64,000 nucleotides of DNA from Cerrena zonata (Eukaryota > Basidiomycota > Agaricomycetes > Polyporales > Cerrenaceae): contig JASBNA010000088.1 of NCBI GenBank assembly GCA_038087015.1, positions 62,001-126,000 on the forward strand, written 5' to 3'. The notes under the pieces were generated by a model. It saw only the letters and a list, made by a program, of their open reading frames with translations, was not told the DNA's origin and searched no databases. Shown here piece by piece: positions 12,320 through 25,123 of this stretch. The translations under genes and the position numbers were made by a program. The number at the start of each line of letters is the position of its first letter. Positions within the stretch are counted from its first letter, which is position 1.

Positions 12320-14833
12320 CTATGTACAAATCAGATCAAATAGCTTTAGAGCAAGCTGTCCATTCCGGAGACCCAGTCTCACAAGGTATTCATGTGTCAG
12401 TTCAACAGATTCTCGACGAGAGCGTGGCCGTAATGATACATCGGGATCATGTAGAATATTGGCCAACTCACCCATGACTTCAACAAGAATATCCTGATGT
12501 TCCTGTCTGTCAACTCGAGGTGTGAGATATAATATCTCAACAAAAGTAGAAATCAAGGCAATCGGGTCGATCGGAATGTCAGGATCGGAGTTGCTACGAA
12601 GAAACTCGATCCAAGAAAATATGTTATCCATTGTGTCTCTGTCAGAGTTCATATCTGATTGTTTCCAAAGGCGACGGCAGATAGCTCTGATTGCACCAAC
12701 CATATTGGAGACAAACCGTGCCCCTGTGAGCTCACATCAGTATTTCCATAGATGAGCGGACTCTATGAGAGCTTACCGATCCCGTATGCTTGCATATCAC
12801 TATTAATCTTGTATGGGAGTAGATAGTTAACACGTTCGGGATGGTTCTCTATGGTATTGTACCTGACAGAGTACATGGTGAGGATCGAACATACTGCCGA
12901 GCTTTGGTTGTCGTTTATGAGTCGAACATGGAAGGGGAGTGATGATCGCGGAATTGGAACATCCTTGCCTGGGCGATATGCTTCTGATAATGCATAAGTC
13001 ATTCTGAGATACAGCTCTGCAAGAGACCCAGAATCATCGGGGGGAAAGGGAAAATCGCTGATGCGAGATGCAAAGAGTTCGCATGTTTGACGTGTTAATC
13101 CCTGGGGGACATCTGGAAGTACCCCTTGTATGACTGATCTTTTGCCACGCGAAAAGTCCTTCATGCAGCGAAACAACGACTCCACATCACACTTTCTAAC
13201 ACAATCTGTAATTGTCTCCTCAAGCTGCTCGCCCCGCAGGATTTCGCGTGAGAAAACTAGGGTAGGAAGATCCCAGATGTCATTCTTGCAGACTTCAGTC
13301 TCTTCATGAGCCACCCAAGCATACGACCACATACACAATGAACGGTGTAGCCACTGGAATCCCGCTTTCGTTGCTGGCCATGTCTCGGGGATTTTGGTAT
13401 ACAATTTCCAACACAGAGATTTTAGCCAAGTGTGGCTCCCGACACGGATTTGTTGAAGAATACCCTTCAACATTGGAGTTTTGTACGGACACTGAGATGA
13501 GAATGCCGGGGCAAATGTTGTGAATAAGTAAAAAAAGAGCCATAGGATCATGACTCCTGTTACGACCCATGTGACGACCGGATTCAGATCGTGGAAGAAC
13601 GCACTGAGGCCAATGAAGAAAAGGAGGAGGGCCAATTGGAGGAGAAGTGGGAGGGCAGCGGCGATCTCGAACACCTGCCATCTCTGTACACCGCCCTCAC
13701 GGAAGAAGCGCAGTTCAACCTGCTGATGGGGATCCTGAGTGTCGCATGACATGAGCTCGTGGAGCCACTGTTTGACGAGGATGCCGAGGGATGCAGTTAC
13801 AAGAGCGAAAACGAGGCTCAACAGCCAAAGTGTATTGATTAGGACAGAGAACCGCATAGGGACAAATGATGGGGTAGTGAATGCGGGAATGGTCGAGTTG
13901 ACGAGATTGCCGGAGACCGTAAGACTGGCTAGCTGGGCTGAGAGTTGGAGTAGAATTTGATTGGTTGTATCCTCGGGTTGTTGTTGTAAGGTCTTGTATG
14001 ATTCGATGATGAATGCAGTTATCACTGCGGAGAATAGACCCGCCTTTCGAAAGAAAGATCAATATGATAAGGAACGATCGAATGCAATGAAAGTACTCAC
14101 AAATACAAGGAGGGTATCGATATCTTCTTTCACATCTTCCACTCGAGCTCGATCATATTGTCGAATAAGATCAGAAATTCTTCCCCAGCCAGTACGGTCG
14201 GGCTCGATCTTCACTCGATGTACTTTGTCTTCGGTGCTCGGAGATGTATCCTGTATTCGTGTATCTGGTCGTTAGTACCTCAAGGATGCAATGCAATCCC
14301 AAAAATATCACCTTATCTATAGGAGGAGACTGTTCTACTACCTGCTGATTCTGGTTGCTTGCGACCGTAGCATCAACTGGGACTGTGTTCGTCTCAGTTT
14401 GCTGCGGTTGTTGGGGATGAGTAGGTGCAGCCTGATGAGGCTGTGAGTTTTCAATCTCCGAAGTGGTCTGAGCTAAGCCTGGGACAGAATTCTTATGCTC
14501 ATTCTCCGATCTTTCGACCTCTGCGACTTCGTCGAAGTCGGGATTTGAAAGATTTGAACGAACTGAGGTTCCCTCAGTTTCTTGCGGTTGTTGGGGAGGA
14601 GTAGGCGTATCCTGATGAGGCTGTGAGCTTCCGACTTGTGGGGTAGTCTGCGCTAAGTCTGGCCCAGAGTCTTCATTCTCATTTGCCGATCTTTCTACCT
14701 CTGGAACTTCGTCGTTATGTCTTGAGGGTGAGACATCGATTGGATCTCCGTCGGAGTCGGAACTTGAAGCATTTGAAAGAGCCGAGGTTCTGGATCTCCG
14801 CCTCCGCCTACTCGTTCTAGAGGAAGAGGGCAT
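12320..14833 (-). CDS. DUF6535 domain membrane protein, copy 3 (780 aa, duplicated N-terminal tail)
   Basis: The exons run 14833-14312, 14250-14101, 14043-12777 and 12723-12320, all in phase. Exon 1 is the longest of the array (174 codons) because a unit of about 60 residues is tandemly duplicated. The unit runs from DEVPEVERSANENEDSGPDL to the QPHQ...PPQQPQETE stretch and repeats as DEVAEVERSENEHKNSVPGL to QPHQ...PQQPQQTE. The four membrane segments lie near residues 220-241, 290-312, 352-372 and 380-400. The C-terminal region belongs to the subtype of copies 4 and 5 (QTCELFASRISDF, LRMTYALSEAY). In exon 4 the codon for the conserved Trp of RTW is TAG, so the protein stops about ten residues before its paralogs. 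That is a mild truncation and the gene may still work. Confidence 0.83.
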
Positions 14834-15105
14834 TGAGACTATACTAGAGGGAATGTTTTGCTGTGGTAGAGGGGGCGTAAGGACACAGCCAAGTCACCGG
14901 GTGGTGGACATATGCATGCTTTGGGTCATGCTTCCATGCCTTCTTGATATCGATGTTTCGTGTGAACTTCTAGTTTTTTAGACTCCGTCAATCCAGAGAT
15001 ATCTCCAAATATCTGTCTTAATGTATAACTCACCTAGTAGAATTTACCACACTGAAGGCAACAAAGTCTTTGCCTCCTATCTGTCCGAGTCTCTCAAGTT
15101 GGTGT

Positions 15106-15174
15106 TTCCTACTTACATTCCATATCCGTCTTTACACTGCGATCGACGCTTACATAAGACACTATCGATTTTTC
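15106..15174 (-). promoter_or_regulatory. Conserved 5' leader block of copy 3
   Basis: This is the best-preserved version of the block: + strand CCTACTTACATTCCATATCC, then GTCTTTACACTGCGATCGAC, then GCTTACATAAGACACTATCG. It sits about 280 bp upstream of the copy 3 ATG and provides a GTAAGTAGG donor on the - strand. A second donor, CTAGGTGAGT, follows near 15030, so a two-intron 5' UTR is plausible. Confidence 0.6.
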
Positions 15175-17779
15175 TCTAGTTTGTTGTCACTCAACGACAA
15201 CTTAAACGAACGACAAGTACTCGAATCTTACCGCTGGGACTCTAATTCACAGTGGCTGCTAGGGTAAGTACCCCCTTGGCTTAGATCATTCCGTATAGCG
15301 GTCAAGAAATCCAAACGAGTGTAGGATCCTTAATTACTACTTCACCCGCAGCTGGGTTTCGGTATCTCCGTCGACGAAGTGAGTGTCTCGGTACTCTCTC
15401 GGATAACTATCCATTGGTGGCATTCCCCAGCCAATGTTTTTTCTCAGCTTCTCTGGGCTCAGGAGAGAAAGATGTTTCCACCCCGAATCTCCTCTGCGTC
15501 AATGTTGTCATGACTCACCGTCAATGCATGTCCAAGTTTGGTCATCACTCAGCATTCGAGGTAAAGGAAGGTTCGTTTTCATTTGTCTACCTAGGGTTCT
15601 GAAGTGACGGCTGAACGGTATGCCATTGTGTATACGATCTTGTCTTATATAGAACCACGACATCACATCTCATCCATCCGTTCCAAGACCTCTTCGTTAA
15701 ATACCCCTTCTTCGTTTCTACCAATGACTTACCCCTTACCATCATCGACCTCCCTTTCTAAACTCCACACGAACTCGCTTGTCTTTATCTCAACGCCTCG
15801 TCTCCTTGATTTACCCTAACCGCAGGCCTATCTCATCATGCACTTGTTACTCGTGATGAAAATGATTCTTCAAGGTCTACTCTCTCTACAACACTACTGT
15901 TCTAATGGAATGACCCGATCCTAGCACACCAGATCAAGTCGTCTCGGTGGAGATGTGGCTCATTCAGTACGCAGGGCTATAACTACCACTTCGTTTTTTA
16001 GTATAACCTCACTTCAAGATGCCGACGACCCTTCCACAAGTGGATATCGCCCCGAATCCGCAAGAAGGTAGGGATATAAATCGAAGGGATGTCAGTCACG
16101 GCGTCTTTCTGGACAGGATTCCAGAATCCAAGAATCGAAACTGTCGGTGGAATATTCTCTTGCACATTCGATGACGCGGATACCCCAGCTCGAATTCCTC
16201 CCTTACACAATGTCCTTTTCCCGTCCCCGTCCCGTCATATATATTGTGTCCTCTAGACCCAAGTCGACTTGTACGTACGTACACCTCTTCTCCCCGTCAG
16301 GGTCCTCTGCATGCAACGAGCTATGTCGAGGACCACGTCGATGTCGTGAACGTCAGGCTTCAAGAATATAAGAAACACATCGAAACAACCATCTCCTTGG
16401 ATGCGATGCCTCTTCAAAACCCAGATCTTAGAGAAGGCGCAAGAGAACCCGAATGTTATTGAATACCGCTTTAGGAAGGTCTGGGGTGTATGACTCGCCT
16501 CTTTTGGCTTGGTGCGTATCTTTATTAATTGATTTTGCAGGTATTCACGTTTGTAGGATGACTTGACGATCTAGGACATGTCATATCTGCTCTCAACACG
16601 ACAACGACAACGTGTAATACCCTCAATGCCATAATCGAATAATTACATGCAAATGAGCCATTGTACAGGGACTCAAACGTGAACACGGTACGTTCTTTCG
16701 TCTCCTAAACATCCGCTACACCTTGTTGTTTCATATTGAGGACAGCCACTCTGCTCTGGGTTCCTAAAGTTTTCAATAAATTCATCTCGACATACCTAGT
16801 ACCTATCAGATGTTCTTGTTCTCTGATTCTCTCCTCTCCCCACTCGTCTCGCAGACGGTCGCCGACTGGCAAACATTGCAGGGCTACCGATCGAAGAGAG
16901 GAACATCTTGTCATGCAGGGATCATTCTATCCGCACCGATATGCTAACACCATACGCAGGCTCAAGGCAGAGTTACAAGATCAATCTCCGATCCTCCTTT
17001 CGTAGCCATGAAAGCCTCAAACTCGGAAGATGTGAATCGTCGATTTGACGTGAGGGAATCTAAGCATTGTATAACGAATCTTTCCTCATATCCTGTTTTA
17101 CCAACCCCCGACAATCGGCATCATTATCTCAGACGTTTCCATCCGCTTGTACTTAGACCCTTTTCCTTTCCATCCTCTCTGGTGTCTGGACGCTCAAATT
17201 CACAACCCATTCTCCTCCTTCGTTGACCGATGCTCCTTGATGATCTCAATATCCGTTCATTGTGCCCTTATCAGGTGTGGTGAATGCTGTTTCGTGTATG
17301 TATGGCCCTTCAACGACATTCAACATTCGACCCCGGAGGTTTCTCGGGAAAAAATGAATCTGCAGGCCCATTTGACCAGGTATGGAAATGAGTTCTCTTC
17401 GTTCACGCATCAACGCTCCGTGAATTACAAAAGACGACATCGGGTCTGCGGGATACGATGCCTGTCTGGATATATTTAACAAAAAGATGGGAGATTAAAT
17501 GAATCGAAAGGACGTCAATCATGATGCGTCGTCGTCTACTTCCTCTCATTTCGTAAATCGAGTTGAGACCTCTGTGGTGCTCGTCTCATCGACAACCGAA
17601 ACACTCTTGTTCAACTTCGAGGGCCATAAGATCAGGGATTTTCTCAGATCGTAAGGGGCTCTGTTGTCCTTTTTTCCATGTGTGCTTACACTGGGACAGC
17701 AAGTAGAAGATCCTGAATATGTCACTCGCACCCATTGTTGAACTCCCTCTCAATCCTGCATTATGGTAAAGGTGGTCAA

Positions 17780-17827
17780 AGTGGTAACAAAAGCAGGTTT
17801 TATTTGTCATATCAATGTTTACGGTGT
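17780..17827 (-). terminator. Conserved 3' end block of copy 4
   Basis: On the - strand this reads TATGACAAATAAAACC, with a canonical AATAAA 20-40 nt past the copy 4 stop. The flanking GGTAACAAAAGC and CAATGTTTACGGTGTT are shared with copy 5. Confidence 0.65.
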
Positions 17828-17836
17828 TGTGCGCGT

Positions 17837-20199
17837 CTACTGAAGAAACCAATGTCTAGTATAATCGAAGTGAGGCCGCCATGTACGAATTAGATCTCCT
17901 AATTTTGGAATTAACGGTGTATCCATGATATGTAGGTCAAGAAGACATCTGTGTATCTCTTCAACACATTTTTGATGAGGCGTTTGCCATGATGATCCGT
18001 CAGTACCAGTTAGAATATTAGCCAATTCACCCATCACTTCGACAAGAATATGCCGACATTTCTGTCTTACACCTTGAGGAGCGAGATATAATACTTCAGT
18101 AAAAGTAGAAATGAAGGCAATTGGGTTAGTTGGAATGTCAGGATCAGAGTCGCTACGAATTTGACTAATCGGCCAAAGGATATCATCCATGTCCAAGTCA
18201 GAGTCCACATGCGATTGGTTCCAAAGGTGACAGCAGATCTCTCTGGTTGCAGCAACCAGATTGGTGATAAATTGTGTCCCTGTGAGCTCGCATCAGTGCT
18301 TGCATAGATGAGTGGGCTGTGTGAGAGCTTACCGATGCCGCTTGCCTGCCTCTCACCGGCAGATAAGAATGGGAATAGATTGTCAAAGTGTCCGGGGTGG
18401 TTCTCTAAGGTATGATGCCTCACGGAGTACATGGTGAGAACAGAGTATACTGCTGAGTTTCGGTCTTTGTTTATGAGTCGAATAAACACGGGTAGTGATC
18501 CTCGCGGTACCGGGAAATTCGTGGCTGGAACGTATGCTTCTGATAATGCATAAGTCATTCTGAGATACAGCTCTGCAAGAAACCAAGGAGCGAAGTAAAG
18601 GGAAAAATCACTGATGCGAGATGCAAAGAGTTCGCATGTTTGATGAGTCAATCCCTGGGGTACATCCGGAAGTATCCCTTGATTGACCGGATCTTCGTCT
18701 CGTGAGAAGAGCCTCATATAGCGAAGCAACGACTTCACACCACCCTTCCGAACACAATCTGTAATCGTCTCCTCAAGCTGCTCACCCCGCAGGATTTCGC
18801 GTGAGCAAATGAGGGTAGGTAGGTCCCAGGTGTCATCCTCGCGTACTTTCATCTCCTCGCGAGCCATCCAAGCATCTGACCAGGTATTCAATGAGTAGTA
18901 TAGACTCATGAATCTCCGTTCCATTTCCGGCCATGTTACAGGGATGTAGTTATGCAATGTTCGAGCCAGAGATTTTAGCCAAGTGTGGCTCCCAACACGG
19001 ATTCGTTGAAGAATACCCTTCAGCATCGGAGTTTTGTATGGGCATTGAGATGAGAATGCCGGGGCAAGCGTCGTGAATAAGTAAAACAAGAGCCATAGTA
19101 TCATGACCCCCGTCGCAACCCATGTGACGACCGGATTCAGATCGTGGAAGAATGCAGTGAGGCCAATAAAGAAAAGGAGGAGGGCGAGCTGGAGGAGAAG
19201 TGGGAGGGCAGCAGCAATCTCGAAGACCTGCCATCTCTGTACACCGACCTCACGGAAGAAGCGCAGTTTGACCTGTTGACGGGGATCCTGAGTGTCGCGT
19301 GCCATGAGCTCGTGGAGCCATTGTTTGACGAGAATTCCGAGGGATGCGGTTATGAGGGCAAAAACGAGGCTTAGTAGCCAAAGTGTATTGATTAGGACAG
19401 AGAACCGCATAGGGACAAATGATGGGGTAGTGAATGGAGGTATGGTCGAATTGACGAGATTGCCGGAAACTGTGAGACTGGCTATCTGGGCTGAGAGCTG
19501 GAGCAGAATTTGATTGGTGGTATCCTCGGGTTGCTGCTGTAAGGTCTTGTATGATTCGATGATGAATGCAGTGATCACTGCGGAGAATAGACCAGCCTTG
19601 GAAAAGAAAGATCAATGTGATGAACGATCAAATGCAGCGATAATACTCACAAATACAAGGAGGGTATCGATGTCCTCCTTCACATCCTCCACTCGAGCTC
19701 GATCATATTGACGAAGTAGATCTGAGATTCTCCCCCACCCAGTACGGTCGGACTCGATCTTGACTCGATGCACTTTATCTTCGGTTTTCGGAGACGTGTC
19801 CTGTATTCAATCTGGTCTTTAGCACCTCAACGACGTGATACAATACAAGAAGCGTACCGTATCCTTAGGAGGATACCGCTCCCCTGTCTGATGCTGCTCA
19901 TCCCTTAGAGATGCGGCAACAGCTGGTACCGCTTCCGCCTCAGTTTCTTGCGGTTTGGGGGGAAGAGTAGGCGCAGCCTGAAGAGCTTGTGGGCTTCCCA
20001 CTTGTGGAAGAGTCTGGGCCAAGTCTGGTCCAGAGTCGTCATTCCCATTCTCCGATATCTCTACCTCTGCAACCTCGTCGTTACGTCTTGAGGGTGAGAC
20101 ACGGATTGGGTCTCCGTCGGAGTCGGAACTTGAAGCGTTTGAACGAGCAGAGGCTCTGGATCTCCGGCTTCGTCTACTCTTTCTAGAGGAAGAGGGCAT
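17837..20199 (-). CDS. DUF6535 domain membrane protein, copy 4 (732 aa, intact reference copy)
   Basis: The exons run 20199-19858, 19800-19651, 19596-18333 and 18279-17837. Intron lengths are 57, 54 and 53 nt and all phases fit. The predicted layout is: residues 1-114 disordered Ser/Arg then acidic Gln/Pro-rich tail; 115-164 conserved basic-acidic segment (TEDKVHRVKIESDRTGWGRI...VEDVKEDIDTLLVF); 160-340 four membrane helices with a conserved 40-residue loop after helix 2 (KQWLHELMARDTQDPRQQVK); then a soluble C-terminal half of about 390 residues. Helix 4 is followed by the invariant SSQCPYKTPMLKG. The soluble part has the conserved CSREILRGEQLEETITDC and LPDVPQGLT blocks with variable sequence between them. 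The arrangement suggests an integral membrane protein with both termini on the same side. DUF6535 has no established activity. Confidence 0.87.
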
Positions 20200-20464
20200 T
20201 GAGAGTATATACGGTACTATAGAGGTAGTAGCAAGTGAATGAGCCGTTGCGGTAGAGGCAGCGTAAGGACACAGCCAAGTCGTCGTGCGGTGAACACGCT
20301 TTAAGTCAGGCTTCCATGCCTTCTTGACGTTTTGTGTGAACTTCTGATAATCGAGAAGTACCCGTTAATCTAGCATTATCTCTCAATATTCGTATTCATA
20401 CATACTCACCTAGTAGAGTCCGCAATACTACAGGCAACGAAGCTTCCTCCTGTCCGTCTTTGGT

Positions 20465-20525
20465 GTTTCTTACTTACATTCCATATCTGTCGTTACACTG
20501 TGATCGACGCTTACATAAGGCACTC
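20465..20525 (-). promoter_or_regulatory. Conserved 5' leader block of copy 4
   Basis: The + strand reads CTTACTTACATTCCATATCT, then CACTGTGATCGACGCTTACA. It lies about 270 bp upstream of the copy 4 start and carries the reverse-strand GTAAGTAAG donor. A second conserved donor lies near 20405. Confidence 0.6.
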
Positions 20526-23500
20526 TCCAGCTCTTCATTGTCCGAGTCACTCTGAGTCACTAATGACTGCTATTGACTGCAATGGCGACGACACGAAAAG
20601 AGGTGCTGTACTCTCACTGTCTTTGTCCTAACTCACATCGGGTATGGCTGCTCTTCTTTAGCCTAGATCACTTTGCTTGGTCGCCATACATGAGACACCA
20701 TCATGCTTTGTCGTCACTGGTAACTTCGACAACAAAAACGCAGCTACTTTCCCTATCTGAACTTTTAACTCTAGCTCACATTCGCTGCGGCTGCTAGGTC
20801 AATCTCCTCCTGTTTAGCTATCACGCAAGATGCTCAAATGAGTGCCTGTCATCTGGTTGGGGTTTTCGTCACGAAAGGAGAGACTTGCAAGGAAACCGGT
20901 TGGGAGCGTAACGGTCCAAAGGGTGACCTACTAGACCTATTAACTATAAAGCTTTCGCTCGACACTTGTATGACTCTCCATCAATCTGCTTTCCAAGTTT
21001 GTTCATCATTCAGCATTCGCTACTGATTCTTCCCTTGGGGCTTGTAGACGACATGGCCAGGTTGCTTGATATCCACCATTCTGGTTGTCTCGACTCTTGA
21101 AGAACTGCTGACATCATGGTTCTCTTTGTGAACCACAATGCTTCCCGATTCTTATATCGTACGTCTACTGTCGCAACCTGTCCATCTAACGGGCTATCTT
21201 CCAAAGGAGGTTCTACATATCGATGAGAGCGCGATCCTCGATTACCATCTACGTTCCGTGCTCCACACGTCTCCCCGAAGCTCTCCTAATGACGATGTAA
21301 GTACTATGAACTCAGCTCGGACACAGTGCTAACCTCCGCCTCTCAGTTGACTAGGATATCACCCGCAGAATCTGAACACGTATGCACATTGATTTGGTGA
21401 ATATTTCTCGTTTATACATTTTTCTAGGTAAACGCTTGGTTTGATTACCAGGTGAGTCGTGGTCAACACAATCCCGAATTCCTGTATGCGAGCAATGTTA
21501 TATACACGCTTGCAGCTTGGCCTGCTTGTTCTCGATAAGCCTTCGCTGTTCCATCCAGGAGGAATGAGTATTCAGCGATGTAAACCTGCGGCTATGCTCT
21601 CGCTCGTGTAGAATGAAGCTCTGGGAGGTCCACCATCGTGACGATAATAACCCTTGGGATCCGGAGTAGACTCTGCTTTCTGGTCCACCTCGGATGTATT
21701 CTTAATCATGACACGGTCAATGCTGCAACATCTCCGTAGCATCTTGGAAATTCTAAGGTCTCGATATCGTTGAGGCTTCAAGTTACTCGATGTGTTCACT
21801 CGTGGTCCCTTTTCCTCACTTTCGACAACTGGCATCATCGTCTCTGACGTTCACATCCACTTACGCTCAACTGTTTTTCTCTCACACACTCGTCTACTTT
21901 GATAGAACAGGGATCCGCAGCCCGAAACGCCCTTCCATAAGGCCACTTCTCCGGTCTCGCGATGACCCCCTTCTCTCGTACGCTGGGAAATTGACCCGAT
22001 GACGTTAGTTCCTCTGTCGACATCTCTGCCTGAATAACATGTGCCACCCCTTGAATCTCCATTGCTGATAATGAAGATATCTCTTCGGTCGAAAATGCTT
22101 TCGGCTCGTGTTAAATAATGCAGACATATGCTCAATATCGGTTTTAGTATCAAGCATCATTATATCCTTGTGTCGTGTGTTCCTGCATCTTTTCAGTATT
22201 CGGGATTGTAACACTTGACACGTGTGACCTCGAATTCGCTTTCGTCTAGGAATGGTAAAGTCGACCTTGGCGAGGCTTTTGTTTCTCGATTTTCAGATCT
22301 CTCGCTATCTGGAATATAACGACCGTGGTACCTATTCGACATCTTTTATTTCATTTCAACAGCCCAAGGTCATCTACCTCGGTATTTACAGCCAACTTGA
22401 TTCTTCCTCGTACCTTCGATTTCCTCAATTGCCAAGATTTACCATGCACGAAACATATGGCTTTCCGGACTCCTTGATGTAAGCTACTTCTTTCCTAGGC
22501 TGATGTTTGCGTCTAAATGAAGCTTTTCGCTCCCTGATTATCGTACATCACTGAGGACCCACTGTTAAGGCATGTGGGTTAGGGTTACTGTCGTCTACGT
22601 TTGATATCTGTATCGACAGAGCTAGTGTCGGTTCCTGAGAGGTTCCCCGACTGAAAGGCTGCTTTAGCTCGTCATTTTGGTCTGAGGATCATAGCGAACC
22701 AAAAGCAAAGCTCGGGCCGATTGCATATGTAACTGGGCACAGTACTGCCTGGTCACTCCCTTTCCCTCGTGATGTGAACGGTCATAAACGGCATTGGATC
22801 GGTGAGATACAGTGTCTACGGAGAGGTGGTGAACCGGAATTCGAGAGGACGTCAGTCGCGGCGGCTCCGGGATAGAAGTCGAGAAGCCTGGATGCGGTCT
22901 TTCCACACTCGGAGACGTGGCTTCCCCATTTGCTGCCATTGACAGCTCTATTCCCCCCTCCGCGATGTTCCCTCTCTCCCTTCTCCTGAGTCGCTCCCTA
23001 ACTTCGTTACCTCTCTCATACGACAGTACCCCTTGCGACTAGCCAATCAGGACCTCAAATCAACAATGTCGTGACAATATCCTGTCCCACAAGATGCACC
23101 GTGTTCACCAACCTATCCAATCCTTCTATCCTATCCCGTGGAAGTCCTTCGATGCTCAGTAGAAGGCAGTTGATGAGTTTGTCGAGACGGTTTCGTTTGG
23201 AGATCGGGCACGTCATTAGACATTCCTTCGGGGTGGTGAGCATCCTCTTTCTCTTTCTGCCCGAGTGTCTATGGATAGACCATGCAGAACACATCGCTTG
23301 CATAGAATATAACACACCATGGCGATCTCTGGTTGTGGTACCCTCGATGCCAGACTCGAAATGCCATCAACCAGAATCCTGAGTCTCAGTACGTTCCCCT
23401 GTCTGTATTAGTACGTGGTTTTCAGACTTCTACTATGAAGACTGCGGAGGCAATCGAGCTCAAGTTCACACTGTTCGATCAGGAAGATTGCTCAATCTCT

Positions 23501-25087
23501 ACACTCGTCATCTTCTACGCTCGGCTTATCTTCATAATACAATCTACGCGAAATCGAGCGCAATATCCCCCCGTACCCCCAAAGAACTTCTGGTCAACAG
23601 CATCACTCTCGAGCCCTCCTATTGAAGATTCATATACGGCCTACGGCCTGGGTAAATGCGAGTGGGGGACATCGAACAGAATGCCTGAAGCTCTTAAAGT
23701 GTCGATTCAGTCCCTAGGTAAGTGGGTATATCCCGGTCTCGGATCTCCAACGATCCGTCCAATCCCTCCACCCTACTGACTTCTTATCTCGCAAAACACG
23801 TAGATTTCGTACTCTCGGCCATGGACATTCTACGCATACAACTTGTATCTATCGCCACTCGACACTCTTCCGCACTTCTACTCGTGCCTCCGGTACCGTA
23901 TATATTTGATGTTGGGGGTACCTCGGTACCCGGGGTCAGGCTCTCGGGGGATGTTCTTCTGAAACAGATCTCGAACCTTGACCCATTTTACTGTACAGTC
24001 TGCATCGTTGCCTCTGACGTTTCTACCTTGCTGTACCCGATTCTCCGTTTTGCTCTGCCTGTCTGGTCTCACGAAGCCTCATATCGTTCCCTCATTGATT
24101 ACCTGTCCTTGGTGACTTTACTTTCCGCACCAGCGGTCGCCGATCTCTACACGTACTCGTCACTCGTGTCGAAAAGGGTTCTTGGACGTTTGCTCTCTCC
24201 ACGATGCTACTGTTCTAGTAGATCGACTTGGCTCTCGCCCACGAAATCGTAAAAACCTCATCCCCCAATGTCACATTACATAGGCGATGGACCGAGAGAT
24301 GAATGAAGTTAGACGTCCGCGTCGACCCTAGGTCGTCCTTCACTGCAGAAGTCGCTGACAGCGGTCGTAGCGACCATTGCTTGTCTTCTTTAATATAACC
24401 TCATTTTACGATGCCGACAACCCTTCCACAAGCGGATATCGCCCCGAAGGCATGTGGCGCCTTTCTAGGCAGAAAGAAGTCGATGGAATGTTCTCTTGCA
24501 GATTCGAGGACGCGACTTGCTCATCTGTAGGGCGTTGCCAGCATACTTCCTCAGACAATATATATGTCTACTACACCTTCTCGTTTACATATACAGAGGT
24601 ATTGAGTAAAGCCCGTGTTACAGTCTCGATTGAGTTCTATCTCACTAAGCTTAGCCGATGGGGGTACTATTTCGACATACCTATTGGTCGATCACGAATT
24701 CTAGTGCTCCTACTCTCCCCTCTCCCCAATCATTTTTGTCTGTATCGCAGGCCACCATCGACCGGTAAACAATATGCTAATGAATATGCGAACTCCTCAA
24801 GTCATCAGATCAATTTACCAGATCGATTTACCATTCTACTTTCACAGCTAAGAAGGTTCAAACTCGGAAGATGTGGGGAGAATTTACGAAACGCGAAGTA
24901 AAGCGTCGATCCTCCATGAAGAAACTAGACCTCTGTACAATGCGTCTTGCCATATATCTCTTGTTTCCACCCCGTCAATCTATTAAACATGCCACTCGCA
25001 ACCATTGTCGAAATCCTTCGGTGTAAAGGTAGTCAATATCATTCATGCTATGATGGGAGCATTGCAAACTACATAGTTACAAGGAGG

Positions 25088-25123
25088 GGTAACAAAAGCG
25101 AGTGTTATTTGTCATATCAATGT
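25088..25123 (-). terminator. Conserved 3' end block of copy 5
   Basis: This block directly abuts the copy 5 stop codon because that reading frame runs on about 7 codons further than in copy 4. The signal reads AATAACAC on the - strand, a departure from AATAAA. Confidence 0.5.

Larger units (their letters stand above)
14834..17836. other. Spacer between copies 3 and 4
   Basis: No supportable gene. It holds the copy 3 leader block (15106-15174), a probable 5'-UTR splice donor for copy 3 (- strand CTAGGTGAGT near 15030), and the copy 4 3' block (17780-17827). The segment 15990-16170 is a diverged duplicate of 24395-24530 and 31045-31130. Short open frames such as 17147-17479 are not shared with the duplicates. 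Confidence 0.5.
20200..25123. other. Long spacer between copies 4 and 5
   Basis: At 4.9 kb this is the longest transposon-free spacer. It holds the copy 4 leader block (20465-20525), a 5'-UTR donor near 20405, and three blocks duplicated in later spacers: about 21800-22100, 22790-23440 and 24395-24530. The open frame 23722-24252 (176 codons) is closed by stops in its homologous stretch near 56085-56180, so it is not called a gene. Confidence 0.5.

Noticed and set aside
23722..24252. 176-codon + strand open frame in the copy 4/5 spacer
   Set aside because: Its homologous stretch in the copy 8/9 spacer (56085-56180) is not open in the same frame, codon content is Ser/Leu-rich as in the surrounding spacer, and no domain is recognisable.
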